A stretch of 64,000 bases of DNA from an uncultured Clostridia bacterium (GCA_946186245.1 CAMHMN010000001.1:186001-250000); one strand, 5' to 3'; positions 26,292 through 35,469 are shown, counted from the first letter of the stretch. Translations and numbers: made by a program. The notes: generated by a model from the letters alone, not told the origin.

Positions 26292-28076
26292 TTACTCAGC
26301 TAGCTTGGCCTCAAGAGTGTCAAGCTCTGCCTGGAGCTTTGCGGGCAGCTTGTCGCCAAACTTGGCATAGAATTCCTTGATGCCGGGAATCTCTGCTTTC
26401 CAGAGATCCTTGTCGACGTTGAGAATGCCTGCGAGTGCTTCCTTGGAGAAATCAAGGCCTTCCAGGTTGATGTCGTCCACTTCGGGAACAAAGCCGATAG
26501 CGGTTTCCTTTGCGTCGACCTTGCCTTCGCATCTCTTGAGCATCCAGTCGAGGACGCGGAGATTGTCGCCGAAGCCCGGCCAGATGAAGTGGCCTTCGTC
26601 GTCAGTGCGGAACCAGTTGACATGGAAGATCTTGGGAGCCTTGTCGCCGAGCTTTTCGCCCATGTCGATCCAGTGCTGCCAGTAGTCAGCCATGTTGTAG
26701 CCGCAGAAGGGGATCATCGCCATCGGGTCACGGCGGACAACGCCGACTGCGCCGGTAGCGGCTGCGGTGGTTTCGGAAGCCATGGTAGAGCCTACAAATA
26801 CGCCGTGGTTCCAGTCTCTTGACTGATACACCAGGGGAGCGGTCTTTGCACGGCGGCCGCCGAAGACGATCGCGCTGATCGGCACACCGGTGGTGGAGTC
26901 GAATTCAGACGAAACGCAGGGGCAGTTCTTTGCGGGAGCGGTGAAACGGGAGTTGGGATGAGCGAGCTTGTTGCCTGCAGCGGTGTACTCCACGCCGTTG
27001 ACCTTTTCGCCCTTCCACTCGACAGCGTTGACAGGGGGATTCTTGTCAAGACCTTCCCACCAGACGGTGTTGTCGTCGAGGTTGTGAGCGACGTTGGTGA
27101 AGATGGTGCCCTTTCTGGTAGAAGCAAGTGCGTTGGGATTGGACTTCTGGTTGGTGCCGGGAGCGACGCCGAAGAAGCCGTTTTCAGGATTGATCGCCCA
27201 CAGTCTGCCGTCGGGACCGATTCTCAGCCAGCTGATGTCGTCGCCGACACACCAGACCTTGTAGCCCTTCTCTTTGTAAACCTGCGGAGGAATCATCATA
27301 GCGAGGTTGGTCTTGCCGCAGGCGGAGGGGAAGGCAGCACAGACGTACTTGATCTCGCCTTCGGGATTTTCCAGACCGAGAATGAGCATATGCTCGGCCA
27401 TCCAGCCTTCCTTCCAGCCCTGATAGGAGGCAATGCGGAGCGCGAAGCACTTCTTGCCGAGAAGGACGTTTCCGCCGTAAGCGGAATTGACCGAAATGAT
27501 GGTGTTGTCCTGCGGGAACTGGCAGATATATCTCTTTTCCTCATCGACGTCGCACTTTGCGTGGAGGCCCTTGACCCAGTCGGTGTTCTCATTGCCGAAA
27601 GCGTCGAGAACAGCCTTGCCGCAGCGTGTCATGATGGCCATGTTGAGAACAACATAGATGGAATCGGTAACTTCAAGACCTACCTTGGAGAACTGAGAAC
27701 CGATCGGACCCATGGAGTAGGGAATGATGTACATTGTTCTGCCTGCGTAAGTGCCTCTTGCGATGTCGTAGAGCATCTTGTAGGCGTCAGCGGGTTCCAT
27801 CCAGTTATTGGTGGGGCCGGCTTCTTCCTTGGAATTTGCGCAGATAAAGGTGCGTGCTTCAACGCGGGCAACGTCGTTGGGCTTCGTGCGGTGCAGATAG
27901 CAGCCGGGGAGTTTTTCCTCGTTGAGCTTGATCATTTCGCCGGTCGAGCATGCTTCCTTGCGAAGCTCTTCGAGCTGTTCCTCTGAGCCGTCGATCCATA
28001 CGATCTGATCCGGCTTAAGAAGCTCCGTCATTTCATCGAGCCATGCGAGCATTGACTTATTCTGAGTTAATGCCAT
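26292..28076 (-). CDS. pckA: Phosphoenolpyruvate carboxykinase (GTP)
   Basis: The enzyme interconverts oxaloacetate and PEP with GTP/GDP. The 594-residue length and motifs identify the GTP type: TMYIIPYSMGPIGS, the P-loop AFPSACGKTNLAMM with its reactive cysteine, and FVGSTMASETTAAATG. In anaerobes it often works in the carboxylating direction toward succinate or fumarate. That direction here is inference. It is a single gene with an AAGGAGAT site and its own promoter. Confidence 0.96.
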   Translation of the reverse strand: MALTQNKSMLAWLDEMTELLKPDQIVWIDGSEEQLEELRKEACSTGEMIKLNEEKLPGCYLHRTKPNDVARVEARTFICANSKEEAGPTNNWMEPADAYKMLYDIARGTYAGRTMYIIPYSMGPIGSQFSKVGLEVTDSIYVVLNMAIMTRCGKAVLDAFGNENTDWVKGLHAKCDVDEEKRYICQFPQDNTIISVNSAYGGNVLLGKKCFALRIASYQGWKEGWMAEHMLILGLENPEGEIKYVCAAFPSACGKTNLAMMIPPQVYKEKGYKVWCVGDDISWLRIGPDGRLWAINPENGFFGVAPGTNQKSNPNALASTRKGTIFTNVAHNLDDNTVWWEGLDKNPPVNAVEWKGEKVNGVEYTAAGNKLAHPNSRFTAPAKNCPCVSSEFDSTTGVPISAIVFGGRRAKTAPLVYQSRDWNHGVFVGSTMASETTAAATGAVGVVRRDPMAMIPFCGYNMADYWQHWIDMGEKLGDKAPKIFHVNWFRTDDEGHFIWPGFGDNLRVLDWMLKRCEGKVDAKETAIGFVPEVDDINLEGLDFSKEALAGILNVDKDLWKAEIPGIKEFYAKFGDKLPAKLQAELDTLEAKLAE

Positions 28077-28160
28077 AAAAATAATCTCCTTTCACATTCG
28101 GGCAACATAAAACTGACTAAATAATCACCCGAAGAGGTACAATTGTTTGTACTTGGCATC

Positions 28161-28190
28161 ATTATACAATATTTCATATGCTTATTTCAA
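28161..28190 (-). promoter_or_regulatory. Promoter of pckA
   Basis: On the minus strand TTGAAA, 18-base spacer, TATAAT with an upstream TG. An untranslated leader of about 80 bases follows. Confidence 0.6.
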
Positions 28191-28297
28191 GTGATAAACT
28201 GTTAATATTTTTTCTGAAAATATGATATTTTTAACTTTAATCAAAAACTAATATGCAAAACGGTTAAAATACGATCTCACGCTGTGATCAATGACAG

Positions 28298-28334
28298 AAA
28301 AAAGCGGCAGGAATAACGGTCATCATTCCTGCCG
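28298..28334 (-). terminator. Terminator of the 31.3-28.3 kb cassette
   Basis: A perfect 10-base stem (CGGCAGGAAT with ATTCCTGCCG) followed on the minus strand by a T run. Confidence 0.85.
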
Positions 28335-28342
28335 ACGCAATA

Positions 28343-29620
28343 TTATTCGTTTGGCACAGCCGTTGCAAAATACAGGATGTCGCTCACTTCACGCTGACCT
28401 CCGTAGGCCGGTTTGTTGAATGCCTGTTTGTTATAGAGCATGGTGCCTGTCTGGCCTCCGTCGAGGTTGTAAGCAAATCTGACACCCATCGACTGAATCT
28501 CATTGGCGAACTCTCTGAGCGTAAGACCCGGCATTTCAATGACACAGAGCAGGTAATGCTTGTCGTAATCGAACTGACAGATACAGGCTCTCGGATAAAT
28601 CTTGCTGCATTGACAGATATAATGGTCAATCTTATCTGATTCGCTGACTTTATAGTCGTCGATGAGAATCGGGCCGAAGGAAAATGTATGAATCACATCG
28701 CCGTTTTTATACATGTCAGTTTCAAAAAAGTCCTTAGAATCGGTGAACCCGTAGAAATTACCGTTCTTGTCATAGACGGCGTCTTCCAGGAACGATCTCG
28801 TGTTGCCTCGGACCACCTGACCGTACTGCATAATAATTCCCACATCACGGAAAGCCGCGTAATCGGCAGACATTCCGACAACGCCGTTGGTTCTCTTGAA
28901 GATGTTGCTCGGAAAATCGAGATGCTTGTTGCTGATGACGTTGTCGACAAGAGTACGCCTCAACTGACTGGGATGCACGATCCAGATCTCCGCGAAATTG
29001 AATACCACCCCAAGACGCTTTTCTTTCCAGCACTTTACTTCGATCGTGTCGTCTTTGTAGTAATCGATGGGCTTCTCGTTGTAATTCTTGCGCACATCAT
29101 CTTCAATTTTGGTAAACTTTTCACTGTCGGGTTCCGGCGTAAGAATGTCGGTCATATCGAGGATATACTGACGCGGAATATTGTGAATATCGCTCAGGGC
29201 ATCCCTGAGCAGGTTGCCGGAAGAAATCTGATAGTAGGAATTTCTGTCCTTTGACATAAGGGAAGCGGATTGCAGATTCATGACATTGCCGGAAGGCAGA
29301 ACCCATGAAAACAATACCACCCACAAAATCAGCAAAACCGACTTTGCAAAAGAACCCATCACGCCGGATGATTTTTTGGCGTGGGCTGACCCGGCGGGGC
29401 TTCTGTCAGGTCTGATGTCGGAATGTGCGACCGGTTTTGGCTCTGCGGTGTCTGAAGGAATGTCTGACTGAACGTGAGCAAATCCGACCGGATCGTTTGC
29501 AGCCGTATTGGAGTCGGGATTCTCCGTGTTTCCGTAAAAATCGTCGAAGTTTAACGACTGTATCAGATCTTCCGCCTGTTCATCGGAAATGAATCTTTTT
29601 TTATTAGCGTTCCTGGACAT
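28343..29620 (-). CDS. Phosphodiester glycosidase (NAGPA-domain) membrane-anchored protein
   Basis: A 425-residue protein. The first 90 residues are hydrophilic and probably cytoplasmic. One membrane helix (SVLLILWVVLFSWVLP, about residues 92-112) anchors it. The extracellular C-terminal domain has the phosphodiester glycosidase family signature: DYAAFRDVGIIMQYG, PRACICQFDYDKHYLL and the final NLDGGQTGTMLYN. The mammalian NAGPA enzyme removes GlcNAc from phosphodiesters; bacterial relatives act on surface phosphoglycans, and their substrates are mostly unknown. It is 12 bases downstream of an Lgt-like gene. Confidence 0.85.
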   Translation of the reverse strand: MSRNANKKRFISDEQAEDLIQSLNFDDFYGNTENPDSNTAANDPVGFAHVQSDIPSDTAEPKPVAHSDIRPDRSPAGSAHAKKSSGVMGSFAKSVLLILWVVLFSWVLPSGNVMNLQSASLMSKDRNSYYQISSGNLLRDALSDIHNIPRQYILDMTDILTPEPDSEKFTKIEDDVRKNYNEKPIDYYKDDTIEVKCWKEKRLGVVFNFAEIWIVHPSQLRRTLVDNVISNKHLDFPSNIFKRTNGVVGMSADYAAFRDVGIIMQYGQVVRGNTRSFLEDAVYDKNGNFYGFTDSKDFFETDMYKNGDVIHTFSFGPILIDDYKVSESDKIDHYICQCSKIYPRACICQFDYDKHYLLCVIEMPGLTLREFANEIQSMGVRFAYNLDGGQTGTMLYNKQAFNKPAYGGQREVSDILYFATAVPNE

Positions 29621-29632
29621 TTTCTCATTCCT

Positions 29633-30613
29633 TTATTTTTTAGTTTGTTTCAGAGTGGATTTGTAGATCCAGATTCCGTTCAGTGCAGCAGCCAGCATAC
29701 AAAGGAAAATCACGGAATAATTTCGGATGAAATTATGATAGGAGATCCTGTCAAGTTCCATCCAAAGGGTCAGACCTACGGCACCCAGAGGAACCATCGC
29801 AGACAAGATATGATATTTTTTGAATCCGTTTGCCTTGATTGATTTGACGACGAAAATGATCGTGACAACCGTGAAGCATACCGCGCCGAGAATCTGCTGT
29901 AATCTGACGAAGGCGTTATTCATCAGCTTGATCGCGTCCGAATGCATGCTGTCAAACAACCCCACCGAACATCCGTGCAGTAAAATGAACAAAAGTGCGA
30001 TGTCACCGTGATTGCCCTTCATGCCTTTTCTTTCATTGCCGTTTCTGGCAAAGTAGACACAAAGCACGATAAAGATAATCAATTCAAAAAAGGCTTCAAA
30101 ATTGAAAACCGCAAAAAGCCATTCTCCACGCTGTTCGTTATAGACGGTGAGAGGAAAAAAGTGATATTTCTCACTGCTGAAGGCAAGACCGATATTATCT
30201 CCCGAAAAATAGGAGGAAAGCCTGCCGATGACGATTCCCAACGCACCGCCCGCCGCCATGCAATCCAGTACCGCGCCGGCTTTGAAGGCGGGATTGAGCT
30301 TTTTCAGAACAGCCGCAGTCAGCAGTATACCGAATATTGCACCGTACAGTGTATAGCCGCCTCGCACAAAGTTCAGATAATCGGAGAAGGTCTTGAATTC
30401 ACGCAGGTTGCAGGTCCAGTAAACCAAGCGGGAACAGATCAGACCGGCCGGCATCGAGAGCAGAATGCAATTCAACAAGTCATCTTTAATTCGTTTTTTA
30501 AAGGCGGCGTTTAAAATGAAAGCGGTCACGACGGCAAGCAACACAGCCGCCGCCATAAAGATTCCGTGCCAGTAGATATGGATGTCTCCGAGCAGCAGAG
30601 CAATATTCTTCAT
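29633..30613 (-). CDS. Lgt-like prolipoprotein diacylglyceryl transferase family protein
   Basis: A 326-residue multi-pass membrane protein with at least seven helices. N-terminal IYWHGIFMAAAVLLAV and FVRGGYTLYGAIFGILL match Lgt. The Lgt signature, normally GRxGNFxNGE, reads IGRLSSYFSGDNIG, so the Asn and Glu positions differ while the Arg stays. The late helix VRLQQILGAV keeps the conserved arginine. It may be an authentic Lgt, or a paralogue for a special substrate. The next gene upstream encodes a lipoprotein. Homology is clear; the exact reaction is uncertain. Confidence 0.75.
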   Translation of the reverse strand: MKNIALLLGDIHIYWHGIFMAAAVLLAVVTAFILNAAFKKRIKDDLLNCILLSMPAGLICSRLVYWTCNLREFKTFSDYLNFVRGGYTLYGAIFGILLTAAVLKKLNPAFKAGAVLDCMAAGGALGIVIGRLSSYFSGDNIGLAFSSEKYHFFPLTVYNEQRGEWLFAVFNFEAFFELIIFIVLCVYFARNGNERKGMKGNHGDIALLFILLHGCSVGLFDSMHSDAIKLMNNAFVRLQQILGAVCFTVVTIIFVVKSIKANGFKKYHILSAMVPLGAVGLTLWMELDRISYHNFIRNYSVIFLCMLAAALNGIWIYKSTLKQTKK

Positions 30614-30683
30614 AATATGCGTTTTCCTTTCCGGGTAGCAGGATTAAAAAAGGGAAGATGGTCAGATTGAGGATCAAATTCTC

Positions 30684-31325
30684 TTATCCGGCTGTTTCGT
30701 ATTTTCCGCTGATCACTTCAAATAGCTCGTCCGGAATGTAAACAAGCCATTTTTTTCCGTTGAATTTTAGTTGGATATCAAAAGTCTTCGTAGAGTAATA
30801 CCGTTCCGGTTTGCTGCTCATGAGGGAGTCAAGTACTTCGGCGGCTATTTTTTTGGCTCCGTCGTCGGTCAGGGTGATGCCGTTGTCATCTTGCTTGACA
30901 TATCCTTCTTTGCCCTCAGCCATGATTCTTTTGCCCAGCTTGGTAGAACCTGATTTCAGATCGTTGATCAGCAGGTTGAAATCAAGATAAGTAAAGGAGA
31001 CCTTGCCCTCCGCCGAGAACTGTTCTTTGTGAAGGTCTCCGACTAATTCATAGTGATAGCTCTCCAAAAGGTATTTGCACAAAGCCTTTGAAAAAACATC
31101 TTCTTCCTGGTTCTTTACAACAAGCGACAATCCGTCAAGATATGTATCGGATTTTTCAAAATCACCCGTGCAGACACTCTCAAAGAAACCGGTTACGGAC
31201 TCTTCCGGTTCGGGGAAGGTACCGATTATTTTCGTAGGAAGGCTACAGGAAGAGAGTGCAATAAGTGTGAAAAAAACGGTGAATATATATAAATGCTTTT
31301 TGAAGTGCTTTTTGCATGAAACCAT
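30684..31325 (-). CDS. Lipoprotein, unknown function
   Basis: A 213-residue lipoprotein. After a basic start (CKKHFKKH) a hydrophobic helix ends in the lipobox ALSSC. Residues about 35-110 contain PEESVTGFFESVCTGDFEKSDTYL, which resembles the helical cone-like domain of DUF4878/NTF2-like lipoproteins. No catalytic motif is seen. GGAGAATC precedes the start. It is the first gene of a three-gene unit with the Lgt-like and phosphodiester glycosidase genes. Confidence 0.75.
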   Translation of the reverse strand: MVSCKKHFKKHLYIFTVFFTLIALSSCSLPTKIIGTFPEPEESVTGFFESVCTGDFEKSDTYLDGLSLVVKNQEEDVFSKALCKYLLESYHYELVGDLHKEQFSAEGKVSFTYLDFNLLINDLKSGSTKLGKRIMAEGKEGYVKQDDNGITLTDDGAKKIAAEVLDSLMSSKPERYYSTKTFDIQLKFNGKKWLVYIPDELFEVISGKYETAG

Positions 31326-31384
31326 AAAATGATTCTCCTCGTTAATCTTTCAAAAAGAAAAGGTTTTTAGGTACAACACAAATT

Positions 31385-31413
31385 ATTCTAAATCACATTT
31401 GTTGAAAAGTCAA
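31385..31413 (-). promoter_or_regulatory. Promoter of the lipoprotein cassette
   Basis: On the minus strand TTGACT, 17-base spacer, TAGAAT. Confidence 0.6.
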
Positions 31414-31552
31414 TAAATAATACTTAAAAAAATATAAACAGAATAAAAACAAAAAGAGACGGAATCATATGCAAATTGTATTTGCTTCTATTGTATTTGC
31501 TTATGATTAAAAATTAAAAAATTTTTAAATGGTAGATTTTATCCGTACGGTA

Positions 31553-31561
31553 TGATATAAT
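31553..31561 (+). promoter_or_regulatory. Extended -10 element for corA
   Basis: TGATATAAT (TGN plus TATAAT) about 75 bases before the corA start. The -35 is poor (TAGATT). Confidence 0.45.
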
Positions 31562-31634
31562 GATAAAAATCGCAGAAAGGTCAAAGGCCGATTTTATCAG
31601 ATCGGACATTCTGACTCGTAAAGAAGGTTATCCT

Positions 31635-32576
31635 ATGATGAAGCTCTACCGCACTGATAACAAGGTGTTACATGAAATTGATAAAATAAAAGACGGCTGT
31701 TGGGTCAATATGGTCGATCCTTCTTACAATGAAGTGGCCGAAATCGCCGGAAGCTTTGGTATAGACGAAGCCGATATTATGGCTGCTCTCGACGATGAGG
31801 AAAGCTCCCGTATTGAGTTGGAGGACGGCTATACGCTCATTCTGATCGACATTCCTTCCATCGAGGTCAGACATGACAAGAACCGCCATACCACCATTCC
31901 TCTCGGCATACTGATCACCCAGACGGCGATCATTACCGTCTGCACCGTGGAAACGCCTATTCTCAATGACTTTATCAACAAGCGCATCAAGGATTTCAGC
32001 ACCAAGAAAAAAATGCGCTTCATCTATCAGATCATCGCACGTACCATCTCGTTCTATCAGGCGACGCTTCGCACTATAGACAAAATGCGCACCGAAATTG
32101 AGGAACGCGTAGGGGACAACACCACCGACATTGACCTCATCGATCTGCACGAGCTGGAATCAACACTGGTGTATTTTGCCACGTCGCTCAACGCCAACAG
32201 CGGCGTACTCAACCGTCTGACGCGGTATACCCGCCTGGAGCAATATCCCGACGACCAGGAGCTTCTGGACGATCTCATTGTGGAAAACCGTCAGGCCATC
32301 GAGATGACGGCGATTTACAGGGATATTCTCAACGGAACGCGTGAATTGATTTCATCAATCATCGACAGCAAGCTCAACAACGTGATGAAATATCTCACTT
32401 CCATCACTCTCGTGATGGCGATTCCCACCATTATTTCCGGCCTGTACGGAATGAATGTTCCCTCGTCCGGCATGCCCTTCGGTGAATCGCGATTCGGTTT
32501 TGCCATTGTCTGTTTTATCACCCTGGTGATTTGCGTCGCCGCGATGGTGGTAATGAAGAAAAAAAGAATGCTTTGA
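31635..32576 (+). CDS. corA: CorA family divalent cation transporter
   Basis: The protein is about 313 residues. A long cytoplasmic domain leads to two C-terminal membrane helices with the diagnostic GMN motif at the end of the first (SGLYGMNVP). It transports Mg2+ or a related divalent metal as a pentamer. The start MMKLYRTD has AGAAGG upstream; the track starts 25 residues earlier on the other side of the promoter. No M-box or other Mg2+ riboswitch was seen in the leader. Confidence 0.92.
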   Translation: MMKLYRTDNKVLHEIDKIKDGCWVNMVDPSYNEVAEIAGSFGIDEADIMAALDDEESSRIELEDGYTLILIDIPSIEVRHDKNRHTTIPLGILITQTAIITVCTVETPILNDFINKRIKDFSTKKKMRFIYQIIARTISFYQATLRTIDKMRTEIEERVGDNTTDIDLIDLHELESTLVYFATSLNANSGVLNRLTRYTRLEQYPDDQELLDDLIVENRQAIEMTAIYRDILNGTRELISSIIDSKLNNVMKYLTSITLVMAIPTIISGLYGMNVPSSGMPFGESRFGFAIVCFITLVICVAAMVVMKKKRML

Positions 32577-32824
32577 GTTCTTTAGCACAGGCACTTTTAT
32601 TAGAAACGAAAGAAGATAAACCAAGTCCGTAATCAGCCGCGACTGCGGCCAGGCTTGCGGTTTATCCACGACCCGGGGCGCAACAGAATCAGCGTAATCT
32701 CAGAATCCTCCTGACCGCCAGGGGAGATCGGATTTTGTATGTGAATATGCAAAGCACCTGATTTTCGCATTAATATAAGTATCACAACCGACAATATCAT
32801 TTATGGAAAAGGAGAATCTCGCCA
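32577..32824 (+). other. Structured intergenic region between corA and the Lrp gene
   Basis: 248 bases. A long imperfect stem (GATAAACCAAG with CTTGCGGTTTATC, 32613-32668) encloses a perfect GCCGC-GACT-GCGGC hairpin. A second hairpin at 32704-32736 resembles a weak terminator. A TATAAG-like -10 lies near 32775. I could not match it to a known riboswitch or small RNA class. Confidence 0.5.
32704..32736 (+). terminator. Possible terminator after corA
   Basis: Outer stem AATCC/GGATT and inner TCCTG/CAGGG around ACCGC, followed by only four Ts. Confidence 0.4.
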
Positions 32825-33304
32825 ATGAACGCCATATTGAAGATACTCAGTGATAATCCCAGACTTTCCAACGCCGAAATCGCCGCCATGACAGGATTGA
32901 CAGAGGAGAAAGTGGGTGAAGAAATCGCGCACTTTGAGAAAAGCGGCGTTATCTGCGGCTACAGGACGGTGATCAACTGGGATAAGATTGAACATACCGA
33001 TAAGGTGACCGCCATTATCGAACTGAAGGTTACTCCGCGCAAGGATACCGGCTTTGAAGCCATTGCCGAGGAGGTAATGGGATTTGACGAGGTGGAGTCG
33101 GTCAGTCTGATGAGCGGCGGCTATGACTTTTCGGTCTGTGTTACCGGACGGACGTTCCAGGAAATTGCCCTCTTTGTGGCCAAAAGGCTTGCGCCGCTAG
33201 ATTCGGTCACTTCCACTACCACTACCTTCGTGCTGAAAAAGTACAAGGAGGATGGCATCTTTCTTTCCGCGCAGGACGATGAAAGAGGAGCTGACGTATT
33301 GTGA
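32825..33304 (+). CDS. Lrp/AsnC family transcriptional regulator
   Basis: A 159-residue regulator. The N-terminal helix-turn-helix is NPRLSNAEIAAMTGLTEEKV, followed by the RAM ligand-binding domain with SGGYDFSVCVTG. It overlaps or touches the aminotransferase gene, so the pair is translated together. The pairing of Lrp regulator and class I aminotransferase mirrors alaR-alaT (yugG-yugH) of Bacillus subtilis, in which the regulator controls alanine metabolism. The same role here is inference. Confidence 0.9.
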   Translation: MNAILKILSDNPRLSNAEIAAMTGLTEEKVGEEIAHFEKSGVICGYRTVINWDKIEHTDKVTAIIELKVTPRKDTGFEAIAEEVMGFDEVESVSLMSGGYDFSVCVTGRTFQEIALFVAKRLAPLDSVTSTTTTFVLKKYKEDGIFLSAQDDERGADVL

Positions 33305-34473
33305 TGGATTATGATTCGCTGTTGAACGCCACCGCTCTTGCAATTCCGCCTTCCGGAATACGCCGTTTTTTTGATATTGCCGCCGAGATGGAGGACGTCA
33401 TTTCCCTTTCGGTCGGTGAGCCGGATTTCTGCACACCGTGGCATGTCCGTGACGTGGCGATTGATTCCCTTCAGAAGGGACGCACAGGCTATTCGCCCAA
33501 CAGAGGATTTACTGCCCTCTGCAGGGAAATCTGCAGCTATTACAGCCGCAGATTCGGGCTTGATTACGATTTTAAAACCAATGTGGTGGTGACCGTCGGA
33601 GGCTCGGAGGCGATTGATCTGGCGATCCGCACGTTGGTCAACCCCGGCGATGAAGTACTGGTGCCGCAGCCCAGCTTTGTCTGTTACGAGCCGATTGCCA
33701 GACTTGCGGGCGCCAGGGCGGTGCCCATTGTCACCCGTGTGGAAGATGAATTCCGCCTGACTGCTGAGGCACTGAAGGCCAGTATTTCCGACCGTACCAA
33801 GCTGCTGATCCTACCTTTCCCGAATAATCCCACAGGCGCGGTCATGCGACGTGAGCACCTGGAAAGCATTGCGGAAGTGCTTCGCGGGACGGATATTCTG
33901 GTGCTGGCCGACGAAATCTATTCCGAACTGACCTACAACGGACAGCCGCATGTTTCCATCGCGTCGCTGGAAGGAATGAAGGAGCGTACGGTGGTGGTCA
34001 ACGGATTCTCGAAATCCTATGCCATGACCGGCTGGCGGTTGGGATACGCTCTGGGGCCGGAACCCGTCATTGCCGTCATGACCAAGGTGCATCAGTACGC
34101 CATCATGTGTGCGCCGACCACTTCGCAGCACGCGGCCATTGAAGCGCTGCGGAACGGCGATGACGATATCATAAAAATGAGAGACGAATATGACATGCGC
34201 AGACGGCTGATCGTGAGGGGATTCAATGAGCTGGGGCTGGATTGCTTTGAGCCGGAGGGAGCCTTTTATGTATTCCCCAGTATTAAGTCCACAGGAATGA
34301 CCTCAGAGGATTTCTGCGAACGTCTGCTCAGAAAAAAGCACGTCGCAGTCGTTCCCGGAACTGCATTCGGAGAATGTGGAGAGGGCTTTGTCCGGGTCTC
34401 CTACGCCTATTCCACCGCGCACATCAACGAGGCACTTCGGAGAATAGGGCAATTCCTCCGGGAAGAAAAATAA
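33304..34473 (+). CDS. PLP-dependent class I/II aminotransferase (AlaT-like)
   Basis: About 389 residues. Motifs are VTVGGSEAIDLAIRTL, NNPTGAVMRREHL, LADEIYSELTYNG and the PLP lysine region NGFSKSYAMTGWRLGYA. The start is GTG at 33301 or ATG at 33304, immediately at the stop of the Lrp gene. It belongs to the aspartate aminotransferase-type fold I subgroup. By synteny with alaR-alaT an alanine/pyruvate aminotransferase is plausible, but substrate is not proven by sequence. Confidence 0.9.
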   Translation: MDYDSLLNATALAIPPSGIRRFFDIAAEMEDVISLSVGEPDFCTPWHVRDVAIDSLQKGRTGYSPNRGFTALCREICSYYSRRFGLDYDFKTNVVVTVGGSEAIDLAIRTLVNPGDEVLVPQPSFVCYEPIARLAGARAVPIVTRVEDEFRLTAEALKASISDRTKLLILPFPNNPTGAVMRREHLESIAEVLRGTDILVLADEIYSELTYNGQPHVSIASLEGMKERTVVVNGFSKSYAMTGWRLGYALGPEPVIAVMTKVHQYAIMCAPTTSQHAAIEALRNGDDDIIKMRDEYDMRRRLIVRGFNELGLDCFEPEGAFYVFPSIKSTGMTSEDFCERLLRKKHVAVVPGTAFGECGEGFVRVSYAYSTAHINEALRRIGQFLREEK

Positions 34474-34492
34474 CAGATAAAGAAGGATTTAT

Positions 34493-35380
34493 ATGAAGCT
34501 TCACGCTTACGCCAAGATCAACCTGACACTCGATATACTCGGCCGGCGCCCCGATGGGTATCACGACCTCGTCATGGTGATGCAATCGATAGGATTATTC
34601 GACGAAGTGACTGTAAAGCTGATTGAGAATACAGAGATAAAAGTGAAAAGCTCATCAGCTTTACTCATCGATGACCAGAGCAATACTGCCTATAAAGCGG
34701 CGAAACAGTTTTTTTTCTACGCAGGAATCGCTGACAAGGGTGCGGATATTGAAATAACAAAGAAGATCCCTATGGAAGCAGGAATGGCAGGCGGCAGCGC
34801 GGACGCTGCTGCAGTGATTATTGCACTCAATAAACTGTGCGGCACCGAATATTCCGATGAAACACTCTGCGAAATCGGCGTGAAGGTGGGGGCGGACGTT
34901 CCTTTCTGCATTGTAGGTGGGACGATGCTGGCGGAAGGCAAAGGGGAGATTCTCCGTTCGCTGCCCGCATTGTCTGATTTTAGTACGGCACCTGCGATTC
35001 TTCTCTGCAAGCCGGATGTCGGAGTGTCTACGGGAAAGGCATACGCCGCGGTTGACCACTGTGATCCGGCCGTGCTGGTCCGGCCGGATGCAAAGGCAAT
35101 GCGCCAGGCGCTTGCCGGGCAGGATGTGCGCGGTATGGCCGATCATATAGGAAACGTCTTTGAACAGGTGCTGAGGATCGAAGAATGTGAGTCAATAAAG
35201 AAGGTTATGCTGGAAGGTGGCGCGCTCGGCGCCTGTATGACCGGCAGTGGAACGACGGTTTTCGGCATTTACGATCGAAACGACCTTGCCAAGCAGACCG
35301 CCTTTACACTTGAAAAGACCTATATCAATACATTCCTTACGACAGCCGTTGATCGCGGCTGCCGTATCGTCGAAGAATAA
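34493..35380 (+). CDS. ispE: 4-diphosphocytidyl-2-C-methyl-D-erythritol kinase
   Basis: A GHMP kinase of the MEP isoprenoid pathway. 295 residues with YAKINLTLDILGRRPDGYHDL, the glycine-rich ATP motif PMEAGMAGGSADAAA, and the C-terminal GACMTGSGTTVFGIY. It complements dxs and ispA elsewhere in the window. AGAAGG lies upstream of the ATG. It sits 19 bases after the aminotransferase gene. Confidence 0.95.
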   Translation: MKLHAYAKINLTLDILGRRPDGYHDLVMVMQSIGLFDEVTVKLIENTEIKVKSSSALLIDDQSNTAYKAAKQFFFYAGIADKGADIEITKKIPMEAGMAGGSADAAAVIIALNKLCGTEYSDETLCEIGVKVGADVPFCIVGGTMLAEGKGEILRSLPALSDFSTAPAILLCKPDVGVSTGKAYAAVDHCDPAVLVRPDAKAMRQALAGQDVRGMADHIGNVFEQVLRIEECESIKKVMLEGGALGACMTGSGTTVFGIYDRNDLAKQTAFTLEKTYINTFLTTAVDRGCRIVEE

Positions 35381-35405
35381 TTGAACATCGGCTGAATAAA
35401 ACAAC

Positions 35406-35459
35406 ATCCTCCGTCAATAATTATTGCGAATCGATTCGGATAATTACTTATCGGAGGAT
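35406..35459 (+). promoter_or_regulatory. Nested hairpin covering the spoIIR ribosome binding site
   Basis: Three nested stems can form: ATCCTCCG with CGGAGGAT (8 pairs), TAATTAT with ATAATTA (7 pairs) and CGAA with TTCG around a TCGA loop. The GGAGG of spoIIR is inside the outermost stem. Downstream is ATTGTTTGTT, only mildly T-rich, so it may be a translational control element, an ispE terminator, or both. Confidence 0.6.
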
Positions 35460-35469
35460 ATTGTTTGTT

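Larger units (their letters stand above)
31326..31634. other. AT-rich divergent intergenic region
   Basis: 309 bases without a gene. It separates the lipoprotein cassette and corA and is very AT-rich. It holds a minus-strand promoter (31385-31413) and a plus-strand extended -10 (31553-31561). No riboswitch-like fold was seen. Confidence 0.6.

Noticed and set aside
32577-32700. c-di-GMP (GEMM) or M-box riboswitch after corA
   Set aside because: AGCACAGG resembles part of the GEMM motif, but the rest of the consensus is missing, and the region is downstream of corA, not upstream.
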